From: an uncultured Bacteroidales bacterium
GTDB lineage: Bacteria; Bacteroidota; Bacteroidia; Bacteroidales; Muribaculaceae
NCBI GenBank assembly: GCA_902777835.1
Contig: CACYVC010000002.1
Span: 1-64,000 of the forward strand
Direction of reading: 5' to 3'
Length of the DNA stretch: 64,000 bases
A program made the translations under genes and the position numbers. The notes below the pieces were generated by a model. It worked only from the letters and a program-made list of their open reading frames with translations, searched no databases and was not told where the DNA came from. How positions within the stretch are numbered: position 1 is the first letter of the stretch; each line of letters starts with the position of its first letter. Shown here piece after piece: positions 17,120-26,442 of this stretch.

Positions 17120-17482
17120 ATGAATTTCAAGGATAATAAAGCGATATATCTGCAGATTGCAGACCGCATTGGTGACCAGATTCTCTCGGGGGATCTTGCC
17201 CCTGAGGGGAAAATCCCCAGCGTGCGAGAACTCGCTGCTGAGATTGAGGTCAATGCCAATACTGTGGCGCGCACCTATGACTACTTGCAGCAGGTGGGGG
17301 TGATCTACACCAAGCGTGGATTGGGCTACTTCGTGAGCGCCGATGCCAAGGAAAAAATCGTCGCCACTCGTCGAGAGCAACTCATGCATGGTGAGATGGA
17401 CTACTTTCTGCGACAGCTTAAGGCAGTGGGCATTACGCCTAGTGAGCTTCAGGAAATGTATCAGGATTTCCTAAACAAATAA
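17120..17482 (+). CDS. GntR-family (YtrA-type) transcriptional regulator
   Basis: A 120-residue protein. The N-terminal winged helix-turn-helix is clear: AIYLQIADRIGDQILSGDLA, KIPSVRELAAEIEVNANTVARTYDYLQ and the wing GVIYTKRGLGYFV. Only about 45 residues follow, too few for a ligand-binding domain, which places it in the short YtrA subfamily. It probably represses its own operon through the palindrome at 15351. A short 6-bp hairpin with a following T-run lies just past its stop (17474-17510), so read-through into the receptor gene is uncertain. Confidence 0.9.
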   Translation: MNFKDNKAIYLQIADRIGDQILSGDLAPEGKIPSVRELAAEIEVNANTVARTYDYLQQVGVIYTKRGLGYFVSADAKEKIVATRREQLMHGEMDYFLRQLKAVGITPSELQEMYQDFLNK

Positions 17483-17567
17483 CGTTTGTTGATGCTTTTT
17501 TAGAAAAATTCATGTAGCAAAATGCCTCTGTTTTGCGTCTAAAGAATAAATAGCAAATAAAATAGGT

Positions 17568-20054
17568 ATGATGAAAAAAATTATTGCAACCGTATTCATG
17601 GCCCTATGCGTGCTGATAGCTTTAGCACAGCAACCCATGGCAGTGCAGTGTCAAGTTAATGACAGTGAGGGTGAGGGTGTGCCTTTTGCCACTATCTACC
17701 TCTATAACAGTAACGATACCGCCAAAGTGGTGGCAACCGACGTGAGCGACGCTTTTGGCAAGGTAGATCACAAAATCGCCAAGCCAGGCTCTTATCTCAT
17801 GAAGGTTTGCTTTGTGGGTATGGCCGACGAGAACCGTACCTTTGAGGTTAGCGCTAAGGCGCCAGTGGCTCAACTTGGAACTATCGTTCTTTCCACCTCA
17901 TCTACAATGCTTAAAGAGGTGGTGGTGAGCACGCAACGTCAGCTCGTAAAGACTGAGATAGACCGTCTCTCTTATGATGTTCAAGCCGATGCCGACAGCA
18001 AGACCAGCAACGTGCTCGACATGCTCAAGAAGGTGCCTATGGTTACCGTCGATGGACAGGACGAAATTCGTGTGAAGGGCTCCACTTCGTTCAAGGTTTA
18101 TCGCAACGGTCATCCTGATCCTGCCTTGAGCGGAATGAACATGAAAGAAATTCTCAAGGTTATTCCTGCTTCAATGATAAAGAAAATTGAAGTGATTACC
18201 GACCCAGGCGCAAAATATGACGCCGAAGGCACAAGCGCCATCCTCAACATTGTCATGGCCGATGGCAACGCTGGAACGATGAAAGGTGTGACAGGAACCG
18301 TGGGTGTGGGTGTTGACAACACTGGTAGCCTTAATGGAAACGCTAATATTACCTCGCAGGTGGGCAAAGTGGTGACATCTTTAAACTATGGCTACCAAAA
18401 CCAAAACCGCCACCGCAGCCACAACATCATGGAAAGCGAGACCAAATACTTGAGCAGCGGCAACACACTCTCGAGCTACAACGAGTCGCGTGCTAAAGTT
18501 AACGTGCACTATGGCGAACTCAGCGGCAGCTGGGAACCAGACACCATCAACCTAGTTTCGCTCTCATTTGGCGGTTTCTACTACGATTACCGTGGTGATG
18601 GCGTGAACAATGCCCTCATGACCGATCGCGATGGCAACATCCTATATAAATACACCACTATAGGTCGTTCTCCTAAAGGTGATTTTTATGATCTTCACGG
18701 ACGTCTCGATTATCAGCACAAGACACATCGTCCTAATGAGGCAATTACTCTGAGTTATATGCTCTCGACTAACCACAACGGAAACAAGACCATATCCACT
18801 TTTAGCGATATGATTAATTGTCCGTTCCCCTATACTGGCCAAACCAACGACACTAAGGAGAACTTTGCTGAACATACTTTCCAGTTTGACTGGACAAGGC
18901 CATTCGCTAAGTATCACAAGTTTGAGACGGGTCTCAAGTATATAAACCGTTTCAACAAGAGCGAGGCTATGTTTGAATATACTGGCGTTCCAGAGATGGA
19001 CAATATCACTCTCTTCAATCACCGCACTCATGTGGCAGCCGCCTATGTGAGCCACACCTTCAACAAGGGTAACTGGACTACTCGTGAAGGCTTGCGTTAC
19101 GAATTCAGCCGCTTGAATGCCGAATTCCCCTCCGCTCCCCAAGACAACTACCACCGAAGCCTGAACGATTGGGTGCCTGACTTGAGTGTTGAGTATAAGT
19201 TTGACTGGGCTCATAGCCTGAAGCTCAACTACAGTACCACAATCCAGCGCCCCGGTATCAGTTACCTGAATCCTGCAGTCAAAGAGGATCCAATGAGTCG
19301 TTCGTATGGTAATCCCCACTTGAGCAGCTCACGTAACCACTCCATAGCGCTCACCTACATGCAGATAGGTGCAAAACTTACCTTCAGTTTGAGCCCAAGC
19401 ATTTCGTTCAGCAGTAACGAGATTACTGGAGTACAGTTTGAGGAGGATGGCCTCATGGTATCGACCTATGCTAACACCTTGAAGAGTCGCTCGATAGGCC
19501 TCAACGGGTTTGTGCAGTGGACAATAGGTCCAAAGACCAGCTTTATTTTCAACGGCAATGTGTCGCACAACCGCTACAAGAGCGACGAGCTGAATCTTGA
19601 GAATAAGCGTTGGAACTCATTCTTTTACGCACAACTAAACCAACAACTGCCTTGGAAGCTGCGACTGAGCGTCAGTGGTGGCGAGTGGAGCGGTGGTATC
19701 GACGGGCTCTACGGCTACAACAAGGGTATGTGGTTCTATAACGCATCGCTGCAGCGCTCCTTCCTTAAGGAAGACCGCCTCACAGTGCGCCTGAGCGCCG
19801 ACCGCTTCTTCAGTGGAAAATATGGCAACTGGAGCAGCTACACAACTCAGGGCGATTACACTGGCTGGAACAAGGGCAAATTCATCATGCGTGGCTTCAA
19901 GATCAGCATCAGCTACCGTTTCGGTTCTCTCAAGGCTCGCGTTAAGCAAACCGACAAGACCATCGAGAACGATGACCTTGTGGGCGGCAGCAAGCAAGGT
20001 GGAGGCCAAGGCCAAGGTGGCAGTCAGCAAGGCGGCCAGCAGATGGGGAATTAA
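17568..20054 (+). CDS. TonB-dependent receptor-like outer-membrane beta-barrel protein
   Basis: An 828-residue protein. A signal peptide (cleavage near ALAQQ) is followed by a carboxypeptidase-regulatory-like domain at about 25-115 (VPFATIYLYNSNDTAKVVAT, GSYLMKVCFVGM). A plug domain covers about 120-220 (DVQADADSKTSNVLDMLKKV, VRVKGS-like VKGSTSFKVYRNG, DPGAKYDAEGTSAILNIV). The rest is an OMP_b-brl_3-type barrel. The end is an unusual Gly/Gln-rich tail (GGGQGQGGSQQGGQQ). No SusD partner is present, so this is not a classic polysaccharide locus. It follows the GntR/ABC operon by 85 bp on the same strand and may be co-regulated. The substrate is unknown. Confidence 0.85.
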   Translation: MMKKIIATVFMALCVLIALAQQPMAVQCQVNDSEGEGVPFATIYLYNSNDTAKVVATDVSDAFGKVDHKIAKPGSYLMKVCFVGMADENRTFEVSAKAPVAQLGTIVLSTSSTMLKEVVVSTQRQLVKTEIDRLSYDVQADADSKTSNVLDMLKKVPMVTVDGQDEIRVKGSTSFKVYRNGHPDPALSGMNMKEILKVIPASMIKKIEVITDPGAKYDAEGTSAILNIVMADGNAGTMKGVTGTVGVGVDNTGSLNGNANITSQVGKVVTSLNYGYQNQNRHRSHNIMESETKYLSSGNTLSSYNESRAKVNVHYGELSGSWEPDTINLVSLSFGGFYYDYRGDGVNNALMTDRDGNILYKYTTIGRSPKGDFYDLHGRLDYQHKTHRPNEAITLSYMLSTNHNGNKTISTFSDMINCPFPYTGQTNDTKENFAEHTFQFDWTRPFAKYHKFETGLKYINRFNKSEAMFEYTGVPEMDNITLFNHRTHVAAAYVSHTFNKGNWTTREGLRYEFSRLNAEFPSAPQDNYHRSLNDWVPDLSVEYKFDWAHSLKLNYSTTIQRPGISYLNPAVKEDPMSRSYGNPHLSSSRNHSIALTYMQIGAKLTFSLSPSISFSSNEITGVQFEEDGLMVSTYANTLKSRSIGLNGFVQWTIGPKTSFIFNGNVSHNRYKSDELNLENKRWNSFFYAQLNQQLPWKLRLSVSGGEWSGGIDGLYGYNKGMWFYNASLQRSFLKEDRLTVRLSADRFFSGKYGNWSSYTTQGDYTGWNKGKFIMRGFKISISYRFGSLKARVKQTDKTIENDDLVGGSKQGGGQGQGGSQQGGQQMGN

Positions 20055-20120
20055 TTAATGCATAATGCACAATGCATAATGCACAATTAATAATGCGCAA
20101 TCCATAATGCATAATTAACA
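20055..20120. repeat. GCATAATGCA stutter tract
   Basis: GCATAATGCACAATGCATAATGCACAA-like words are repeated immediately after the receptor stop codon. Related tracts lie at 8378 and 21219. Confidence 0.55.
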
Positions 20121-20150
20121 GGAAAGATTCATACGGTAATAATTTATTCT

Positions 20151-20185
20151 CAGCGACATGGCACATCTAAAACGCCGTGTCGCTG
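20151..20185 (+). terminator. Terminator of the receptor gene
   Basis: The 12-bp arms CAGCGACATGGC and GCCGTGTCGCTG, with one G-U pair, are followed by ACTTTTGTG. Confidence 0.7.
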
Positions 20186-20201
20186 ACTTTTGTGTCTTAA
20201 A

Positions 20202-20254
20202 AATGAAAATCTTTACTTTTCATTTTGTATTTCACTTGGTTTGCACTAAATTTG
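20202..20254 (+). promoter_or_regulatory. Promoter-bearing dispersed repeat, copy 2
   Basis: This is the second copy of the 53-bp element at 1626-1678. It has the same AATGAAAA/TTTTCATT inverted repeat (20202-20209 with 20217-20224), TTTTG at 20223-20227 and the -7 box TAAATTTG at 20247-20254. It precedes the GSCFA gene by 20 bases. Confidence 0.75.
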
Positions 20255-20274
20255 CAATCTTAAAGTTTTGAGAT

Positions 20275-21225
20275 ATGGAATTCCGTACAATGATACACCC
20301 TCGCGAGGGTGAGCATTTTATGCGCCATAGCGACAAGATGCTGCTCATGGGGTCATGCTTCAGCGACAACATCGGCACGAAGCTTAAAGATGCGATGCTC
20401 AACGTTATAGTGAACCCTTTTGGCACTATCTTCAATCCGTTGAGTATAGCTGGTGGCGTGGATAAGATTATTGACAATGTCACGATTGCTGGTGCCGAAT
20501 TGTTTATGAGTGGTGGCGTGTGGAATAGTTATGACTTCCACTCGCGATTCTCGATGGCAAATAAGGATGCCGCATTAAAGCGCATGAATGCGAGCATAAG
20601 CGAGGCTCACGAGCACCTGAAAGTGTGCAACACGCTGGTACTCACCTTAGGCACGGCTGTGGTGTATCGTCGTCGCGACACTGGCGAAGTGGTGACCAAC
20701 TGCCACAAGGTGCCGCAACAGGAGTTCACACGTCGTTTGGCAAATGTCGAGGAGATTACAGAGGCGCTGACGCGAGCTGTGCAGCGCTTGCATGAGTTCA
20801 ACCCGTCGCTGAGAATCCTATTCACTGTGAGCCCTATCCGCCACATTGCCGATGGTTTGGAAATGAACTCGTTGAGCAAAGCCGTGTTGAGGGTTGCAAT
20901 TAACAATGTAGTGCGTCAGTTTAAGGAATTTGTACAATATTTCCCTGCTTTTGAAATTGTGATGGACGACTTGAGAGACTACCGGTTCTACTCTGCCGAC
21001 ATGGTTCATCCCAGCGAGACGGCAATAGAGTATATTTGGCAGACTTTCCAGGCTACATATTTTGACGACCGCTCCACTCAGGCGATAGCACGCTGCGAAC
21101 GCGTGAGCAAGCGCCTCAAGCATCGCCCCATGAGCAACAACCCCGATGTGGTGGCACGCTTTAATGCCGACACGCAAGCCGTTATCGCCAATCTCAAGAA
21201 AGAATACCCTTATATTAATGCATAA
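20275..21225 (+). CDS. GSCFA domain protein
   Basis: A 316-residue protein with the family-naming motif in KMLLMGSCFSDNIG near residue 25 and later blocks VNPFGTIFNPLSI, VLTLGTAVVYRR, FTVSPIRHIADG and MVHPSETAIEYIW. These SGNH-hydrolase-like blocks (GSC near the start, the final D..HPS block) suggest an esterase-type fold, but the substrate is not established. No signal peptide is seen. It precedes murF-alr, a pairing I recall as frequent in Bacteroidota, which hints at an envelope role. It starts from a copy of the dispersed promoter element. Confidence 0.85.
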   Translation: MEFRTMIHPREGEHFMRHSDKMLLMGSCFSDNIGTKLKDAMLNVIVNPFGTIFNPLSIAGGVDKIIDNVTIAGAELFMSGGVWNSYDFHSRFSMANKDAALKRMNASISEAHEHLKVCNTLVLTLGTAVVYRRRDTGEVVTNCHKVPQQEFTRRLANVEEITEALTRAVQRLHEFNPSLRILFTVSPIRHIADGLEMNSLSKAVLRVAINNVVRQFKEFVQYFPAFEIVMDDLRDYRFYSADMVHPSETAIEYIWQTFQATYFDDRSTQAIARCERVSKRLKHRPMSNNPDVVARFNADTQAVIANLKKEYPYINA

Positions 21226-21300
21226 TTCATAATGCAAAATCTAGAATTTTTAGATTATCAAGAGCATCTAGATTTTCTAGCTCTAGAAAAAACTATTAAC
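21219..21300. repeat. GCATAAT plus TCTAGA repeat tract
   Basis: GCATAATTCATAATGC words are followed by CTAGAATTTTTAGATT and CTAGATTTTCTAGCTCTAG, between the GSCFA and murF-alr genes. The composition matches the folD-ftcD gap. Confidence 0.55.
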
Positions 21301-21325
21301 TATGAACTCTTAACTATGAACTAAT

Positions 21326-23809
21326 ATGAAATACTCCATTCAAGAAATAGCACAGGTGCTGGGCATTGAGACTAGCGAGTTGCGTGATAAGAAGGCCGAG
21401 GTGAGTCTGTTGCTCACCGATTCGCGGTCGTTGACCTATCCTGCCGAGACTCTGTTCTTTGCCTTGCCTACTAATAACGATGATGGGCATCGTTATGTGA
21501 AACATCTTTACAACAAAGGCGTGAGGAATTTTGTCATTGAGTATAGCGGCAACATTGACATAAATGCCATGCGTGAGGCTAACTTCCTAAGGGTGGAGAG
21601 TTCGCTCGATGCAATGCAGGCTATCGCCACCTATCATCGCAAGCGATTCCGCATTCCCATCATCGGCATTACAGGCAGCCGTGGCAAGACCACCGTCAAG
21701 GAGTGGCTCTACCAGCTCATGAGCGAGGATTACCACATCGTGCGCTCACCACGCAGCTACAACTCGCAGATTGGCGTGCCGCTGTCGCTGTGGGATATCG
21801 ATGACAATACCGATCTTGCTATCATTGAGGCTGGCATCTCTACTACAGGCGAGATGGCAAGGTTGCAGGCCATGATTCGTCCCACTGTGGGTGTAATCAC
21901 CAACATTGGCGACGAGCATAACGACGGCTTTGCCTCGATGCAGGAGAAAATTGAGGAGAAGGCAAAGATATTGACTAGCTGCGAAAGCATTGTGTATTGC
22001 GCCGATGACGAGTTGGTGTCAACTACTATTGACCCTATCCTCTATGTTGCCCAAGATATTGCATGGTCGCGCAAAGATGATAGCAAAACCTTGTTCATCA
22101 ACAAGGTGGTAAAACGCAATAATCAAGCTAAGATGGAGTGTGTGCATGATGGTGACACCTTTGTACTCGACGTGCCGTTCTCGAGCGACCGTGATATAGA
22201 GAACGTAGCCACCTGCGTGTCGGTGCTGCTATACTTTGGCATGAGCCATAACACGATAGTGGAGCGTGTGAAACGACTGGCACCAGTGGGTACGCGCATC
22301 AACGTGATTGAGGGTGTGAATGAGTGCACAATCATTGCCGATGGATATACTAGCGATTACAACTCTTTGACCCCTGCTCTTGATTTCATGCTCCGTCGCT
22401 GCAACTCCCAGCAGCACACTACAGTAATCCTTAGTGACCTGTTGCCAGAGACGTTTGCCGATGATGAGCTTTACATCCGCGTGAGCGAGCTGCTCAACAG
22501 CAAGGGCATCACTCGACTCATTGGCATAGGTCCCGACATGTGCCGTTACAGCAAGTATTTCAACTCGGGTAACGACTTGTTCTTTGAATCTACTGCAAGT
22601 TTCCTGGCTAGCATGTCACAGGGCGATTTCGACAACGAGACGGTGCTTATTAAAGGCGCTTCAAGGTTTGAGTTCTTCCAGATTGTGGAGATGCTTGAAG
22701 TGCGACGCCACCAGACAGTTGAGGAAATTGACCTTAACGCACTGGCTCATAACTTTAAGTTCTTTAAGTCAAAACTCAACTTCGGCACCAAGACCATCTC
22801 GATGGTCAAGGCTTCGGGTTATGGCACTGGTTCTTATGAGATTGCAAAGACATTGCAGGACTGCGGTTCTACCTATCTGGCAGTGGCAGTGCAGGATGAG
22901 GGTGTGGATTTGCGCAAGGCCGGCATCACTTTGCCCATTATTGTGCTTAACCCATCGACGGTGAACTATAAGGCAATGTTTGATCGTTACCTCGAGCCTG
23001 AGGTATATAGCATTCATGAGGCTAAGCAACTTATTAAGGAGGGCAGGAAATATGGTGCCAAGAATTTCCCTGTTCACATCAAGATTGACAGTGGCATGCA
23101 CCGCCTAGGATTTAGACTTGAGGAGATTCCCGAGCTTGTTGACTTGTTGCTTAGTCAGGATATCATTATCCCTATGAGCGTGTTCTCACACTTGAGTGTA
23201 GCCGATGAGCCCGAGCAGGACGAATACACCCACGCTCAGGTTGAATACTTCGAGGAGTGCGCTAGGCAGTTGCAGGCAAACTTCTCTCATCACATTATGA
23301 AGCACATCCTCAACACTACTGGCATTGTTCGCTTCCCCGACTACCAGATGGATATGGTGCGCATTGGGGTAGGGCTTTATGGCATCAAAACAATGAATGA
23401 TGGCAGCGAGGATGCCATCTTGCCAGTGGCTGAACTCAGGGCTGTAGTGATTTCTATTAAGAATTGGGAGGCTGGAACCACTATAGGCTATGGTCGCCGA
23501 GGTGTGCTTGAGCGTGACTCACGCATCGCAACTGTTTCGATAGGTTATGCCGACGGCATGGACCGTCACTTTGGCAACGGTGCTATCAAGGTTTGGGTGA
23601 ACGGCACTCTTTGCCCCACTGTGGGCAACATCTGCATGGATGCCTGCATGATTGATGTCACCGATGCTCAATGCGAGATTGGTGACAAGGTGGAAATCTT
23701 CGGTAAGCATAATCCCATCGATCAGCTCAGCGACGCCCGCGGCACTATAGGCTATGAAATTCTAACAAGCATTTCACCAAGAGTGAAACGCGTCTATTTC
23801 CGCGAGTAA
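21326..23809 (+). CDS. murF-alr: Bifunctional MurF ligase / alanine racemase
   Basis: An 827-residue fusion of two peptidoglycan-precursor enzymes. Residues 1-455 are UDP-MurNAc-tripeptide:D-Ala-D-Ala ligase (EC 6.3.2.10): ATP loop GITGSRGKTTVKEWL, EAGISTTGEMARL and the GDEHNDGF block. Residues 460-827 are alanine racemase (EC 5.1.1.1): the PLP lysine region SMVKASGYGTGSYE, HIKIDSGMHRLGF, RIGVGLYG and the tyrosine region TVSIGYADGMDR. The racemase supplies D-alanine and the ligase attaches D-Ala-D-Ala, so the fusion joins supply and use. This fusion is characteristic of Bacteroidota. The enzyme is cytosolic and presumably essential. A strong bidirectional terminator follows. Confidence 0.95.
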   Translation: MKYSIQEIAQVLGIETSELRDKKAEVSLLLTDSRSLTYPAETLFFALPTNNDDGHRYVKHLYNKGVRNFVIEYSGNIDINAMREANFLRVESSLDAMQAIATYHRKRFRIPIIGITGSRGKTTVKEWLYQLMSEDYHIVRSPRSYNSQIGVPLSLWDIDDNTDLAIIEAGISTTGEMARLQAMIRPTVGVITNIGDEHNDGFASMQEKIEEKAKILTSCESIVYCADDELVSTTIDPILYVAQDIAWSRKDDSKTLFINKVVKRNNQAKMECVHDGDTFVLDVPFSSDRDIENVATCVSVLLYFGMSHNTIVERVKRLAPVGTRINVIEGVNECTIIADGYTSDYNSLTPALDFMLRRCNSQQHTTVILSDLLPETFADDELYIRVSELLNSKGITRLIGIGPDMCRYSKYFNSGNDLFFESTASFLASMSQGDFDNETVLIKGASRFEFFQIVEMLEVRRHQTVEEIDLNALAHNFKFFKSKLNFGTKTISMVKASGYGTGSYEIAKTLQDCGSTYLAVAVQDEGVDLRKAGITLPIIVLNPSTVNYKAMFDRYLEPEVYSIHEAKQLIKEGRKYGAKNFPVHIKIDSGMHRLGFRLEEIPELVDLLLSQDIIIPMSVFSHLSVADEPEQDEYTHAQVEYFEECARQLQANFSHHIMKHILNTTGIVRFPDYQMDMVRIGVGLYGIKTMNDGSEDAILPVAELRAVVISIKNWEAGTTIGYGRRGVLERDSRIATVSIGYADGMDRHFGNGAIKVWVNGTLCPTVGNICMDACMIDVTDAQCEIGDKVEIFGKHNPIDQLSDARGTIGYEILTSISPRVKRVYFRE

Positions 23810-23833
23810 ATTATTCCTGCAGTTAACAAAAAA

Positions 23834-23881
23834 CGCTCAACTCAGCCAAACACATAAAAAGTGTGCAAGCTGAGTTGAGCG
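23834..23881. terminator. Bidirectional terminator between murF-alr and the amylase
   Basis: The 13-bp perfect arms CGCTCAACTCAGC and GCTGAGTTGAGCG carry an inner ACAC/GTGT helix. The hairpin lies between convergent genes. Confidence 0.75.
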
Positions 23882-23925
23882 ATGTTTCTCTAGATATGAA
23901 CTAATTGGGAATGTCCCTGATTAGT

Positions 23926-26169
23926 TCACTTTTTAACAAATACTCGGTAGCCTTTAGCGTCGAGATTGAAGGTGCTTGAGGCGTTGAGTATTACATCGCT
24001 TTGGGTGGTGCCAGAGGCAATGGTGCTGCTGTCGAGCCACATGGCGTATTCTCCTGCAGCTATGCCGCTAATGGTTGCTGACGCATCGGTGTTGCCCAGG
24101 TTCATAAGCACTAGCAAGGTGTTGTTACCGCTAGTTTTAGTGTAGGCCATAACGTTGCCGTTGCTGCTGGTAAGGAAGGTGGTGGCTGTGCCGTTGGCAA
24201 GCGCAGGTTGTGTGTGCCTTAATGCTACAAGAGTTGCTATGGTGTTTTTCATCTTGGCATCGGTGGAGTTCCAGTTGATTTTAGTGTCGTGGAAGTAGTC
24301 AAGAATTTGGTCGTTGCCTACCTCTTGGCCATTATAAAGCAGCGGCATGCCATAGATGGTGAAATAGAGTGCAGTGAAGGCATATTTGTTGGCGCCATAC
24401 ATTTTCTGGAGGGTCTTTCCGCCGTCGTTGTAGTTCAGGTCGTGGTTAGTGAGGTAGGTCATGCGGTCGAAGCTTTTTCCCTGACTTTCATTGATAAACG
24501 ACTGGCAATATCCTTGCAGTGTGGTGGCGCTAGTGCCGTTGGGACCAAATCGCTCAAGTTTGCTGCCTTGGAAATTCCATGCGTAGTCATAGTCGAAGCC
24601 AACGTTCATCAATTTGTTGGCATCGTGCACAATATCGGCTTCGGCAACCATCGTAATGGTCTTGCCACCAGCGTAGTTGCGGAGCATGGGAATTGTGCTT
24701 GCCCAGTAGCTGGCAGGGATGGAAGGACTCGATACATAATCGCAGCGGTAGCCGTCAACCCCTGCTTGGTCAATCCAGAAGCGCAGACAGTCGTTCATCG
24801 CTTCGCACAGCGAGGCATTGTTATAGTTGAGTTCATATACGTCGCCGTAGTTATTTGGGTGCACCATTTGTCCGTTTTGGGTTGTGTAATACTCTGGATG
24901 CTCGGTTACCCACACGGCATTAGTGGCGGTGTGGTTAGGCACCCAGTCGAGAATGACCTCCATACCGAGCTCGTGGGCATGGTCAACTAGGTTTTTGAGT
25001 TGGGCGATAGAACCATAACTAGGATTGGTTGCTTTGAAATTGGTTGCAGCGTATGGGCTGTTGATGCCCCCGCCACGAGGATAGATAGGCATAAGCCACA
25101 AGATGTCGATGCCCAGACTACGCAGTTCGCCTAGTTTAGCTTGTGCTGCGGCAAAAGTTCCAGCGCTGGTAAAACTGCCCACATTCATTTCATAAATGAC
25201 GCGATGCTTGCTATTTAGAGCAGTGGTGTTAGTAACGTCGAGTGGTTGTGCCTCGCCAGGAGTTACTACGTCGCCCGTGGGTTGCGAACTGGCGTCGGCC
25301 ACGGTATAGGAACCATCGGCTGATACTCTGATGAAGATGTCTTTGTTGTAACCGAAGTCCTGCATCAGATTATATTGCTTGCCATTGTTATTGTTTAGAA
25401 TCCAGTTGGTGCCGCTGGTGGTGTAATAGACCTTAGGCATCTCAAAAGTGTACCACAGTTCGTCATCAATGGTTTTGGTTGAAGTGTAGTGTTCTCCGGG
25501 CCAAGATGCGCTCACTGGAGCTGCATTTTTCCAGACATAGAAGTAATAGTCGCTCCATCCCAGTTCGCTATGCAGATACACTACGGGCGGTGGTGTGCCG
25601 TCATCGTCAACTACATAGCTGTAGTTGCCCGCCGAACCGCTAATGGTTAGGTAGATATCGTTCTCGCCCATAGTGTGGTCGCTCATGAGGTCGAGTTGGC
25701 GGTTAGTACCACCATTCACAGCGGCATAGTTGTTGGCTATATAGTTGAGGGCACGGCCATAGTATCCATCGCTCAAGTCAAAGCGGTAATAAGTCTTGCC
25801 GTCTTTCTCGGTTGTGCCACTATAGTGGATGCCAGGCCAACCGTTCAGTCCCTGATCGGGCCATGCATATAGTGCCATATCGCCCCAACTGGCGTTGTCG
25901 CAGATGTAAATCTTGCCGCGTTTGGGCTCAGGACTAATATTTCCAAGCAATATGTCATAGACAAAGGTGATATCGGCAGCTGTCACAACATTATCTCCAT
26001 TCACATCAGCGTTAATGTTAGAAGAGTTGTTACTCCCAAGAAGTAAATCATAGATTGCTGTTATATCGGCTGCAGTCACTATGCCGTCGCCGTTTACATC
26101 GCCAAAAACTGCTGCCTTCATTGTTCCAAATGAAAGTAAAACAGCCAAAATTAAGAAAATCTTTTTCAT
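23926..26169 (-). CDS. Secreted multidomain alpha-amylase (GH13) with dockerin-like and starch-binding modules
   Basis: A 747-residue protein, starting at MKKIFLILAVLLSFG because a signal peptide begins there; an in-frame start 16 codons upstream would precede it with polar residues. Order: signal peptide; dockerin-like pair at about 21-79 (GDVNGDGIVTAADITAIYD, ADVNGDNVVTAADITFVYD); two CBM26-like starch-binding modules (WGDMALYAWPDQ..WPG and WSDYYFYVWKNA..WPG) to about residue 300; a GH13 barrel with region I LDWVPNHT, nucleophile GYRCDYV, acid/base MVAEADI and LTNHDLNY; and a C-terminal beta domain. It likely cleaves alpha-1,4-glucans outside the cell. No SusC/SusD pair is nearby. Confidence 0.9.
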   Translation of the reverse strand: MKKIFLILAVLLSFGTMKAAVFGDVNGDGIVTAADITAIYDLLLGSNNSSNINADVNGDNVVTAADITFVYDILLGNISPEPKRGKIYICDNASWGDMALYAWPDQGLNGWPGIHYSGTTEKDGKTYYRFDLSDGYYGRALNYIANNYAAVNGGTNRQLDLMSDHTMGENDIYLTISGSAGNYSYVVDDDGTPPPVVYLHSELGWSDYYFYVWKNAAPVSASWPGEHYTSTKTIDDELWYTFEMPKVYYTTSGTNWILNNNNGKQYNLMQDFGYNKDIFIRVSADGSYTVADASSQPTGDVVTPGEAQPLDVTNTTALNSKHRVIYEMNVGSFTSAGTFAAAQAKLGELRSLGIDILWLMPIYPRGGGINSPYAATNFKATNPSYGSIAQLKNLVDHAHELGMEVILDWVPNHTATNAVWVTEHPEYYTTQNGQMVHPNNYGDVYELNYNNASLCEAMNDCLRFWIDQAGVDGYRCDYVSSPSIPASYWASTIPMLRNYAGGKTITMVAEADIVHDANKLMNVGFDYDYAWNFQGSKLERFGPNGTSATTLQGYCQSFINESQGKSFDRMTYLTNHDLNYNDGGKTLQKMYGANKYAFTALYFTIYGMPLLYNGQEVGNDQILDYFHDTKINWNSTDAKMKNTIATLVALRHTQPALANGTATTFLTSSNGNVMAYTKTSGNNTLLVLMNLGNTDASATISGIAAGEYAMWLDSSTIASGTTQSDVILNASSTFNLDAKGYRVFVKK

Positions 26170-26311
26170 GTTATAGAGTTTAATATGTAGTAATCGAATA
26201 ATTGACAAGTTGGGCAATTAAGACAATTATAGATTGAATTTTCCCAAAAAGTGCGTAAAATTAAAAATAATTATTGTTTTATGCAAAATTGTTAATTTAT
26301 ATTAGTCACAT

Positions 26312-26342
26312 TTTGATATTTGATAAATTATATTTATCTTTG
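26312..26342 (+). promoter_or_regulatory. Promoter of the Cys/Lys-rich secreted protein
   Basis: TTTG (26312-26315) and TATCTTTG (26335-26342) are 19 bp apart. The leader of about 95 nt is long for this window, so post-transcriptional control is possible; no known riboswitch is recognised in it. Confidence 0.7.
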
Positions 26343-26442
26343 CGAGTCTATTTGATTATCAGACGGTTACCATTAATAAGATTTTGATTTTTTGTTTAAC
26401 TGCATCGGCTCGCAAGAGAGGTGCGTAATATCCTTTAAAAAC

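Noticed and set aside
17568..20054. Receptor as SusC of a polysaccharide utilisation locus
   Set aside because: No SusD-like lipoprotein, sigma/anti-sigma pair or hybrid sensor is adjacent, and the plug/barrel looks like the OMP_b-brl type.
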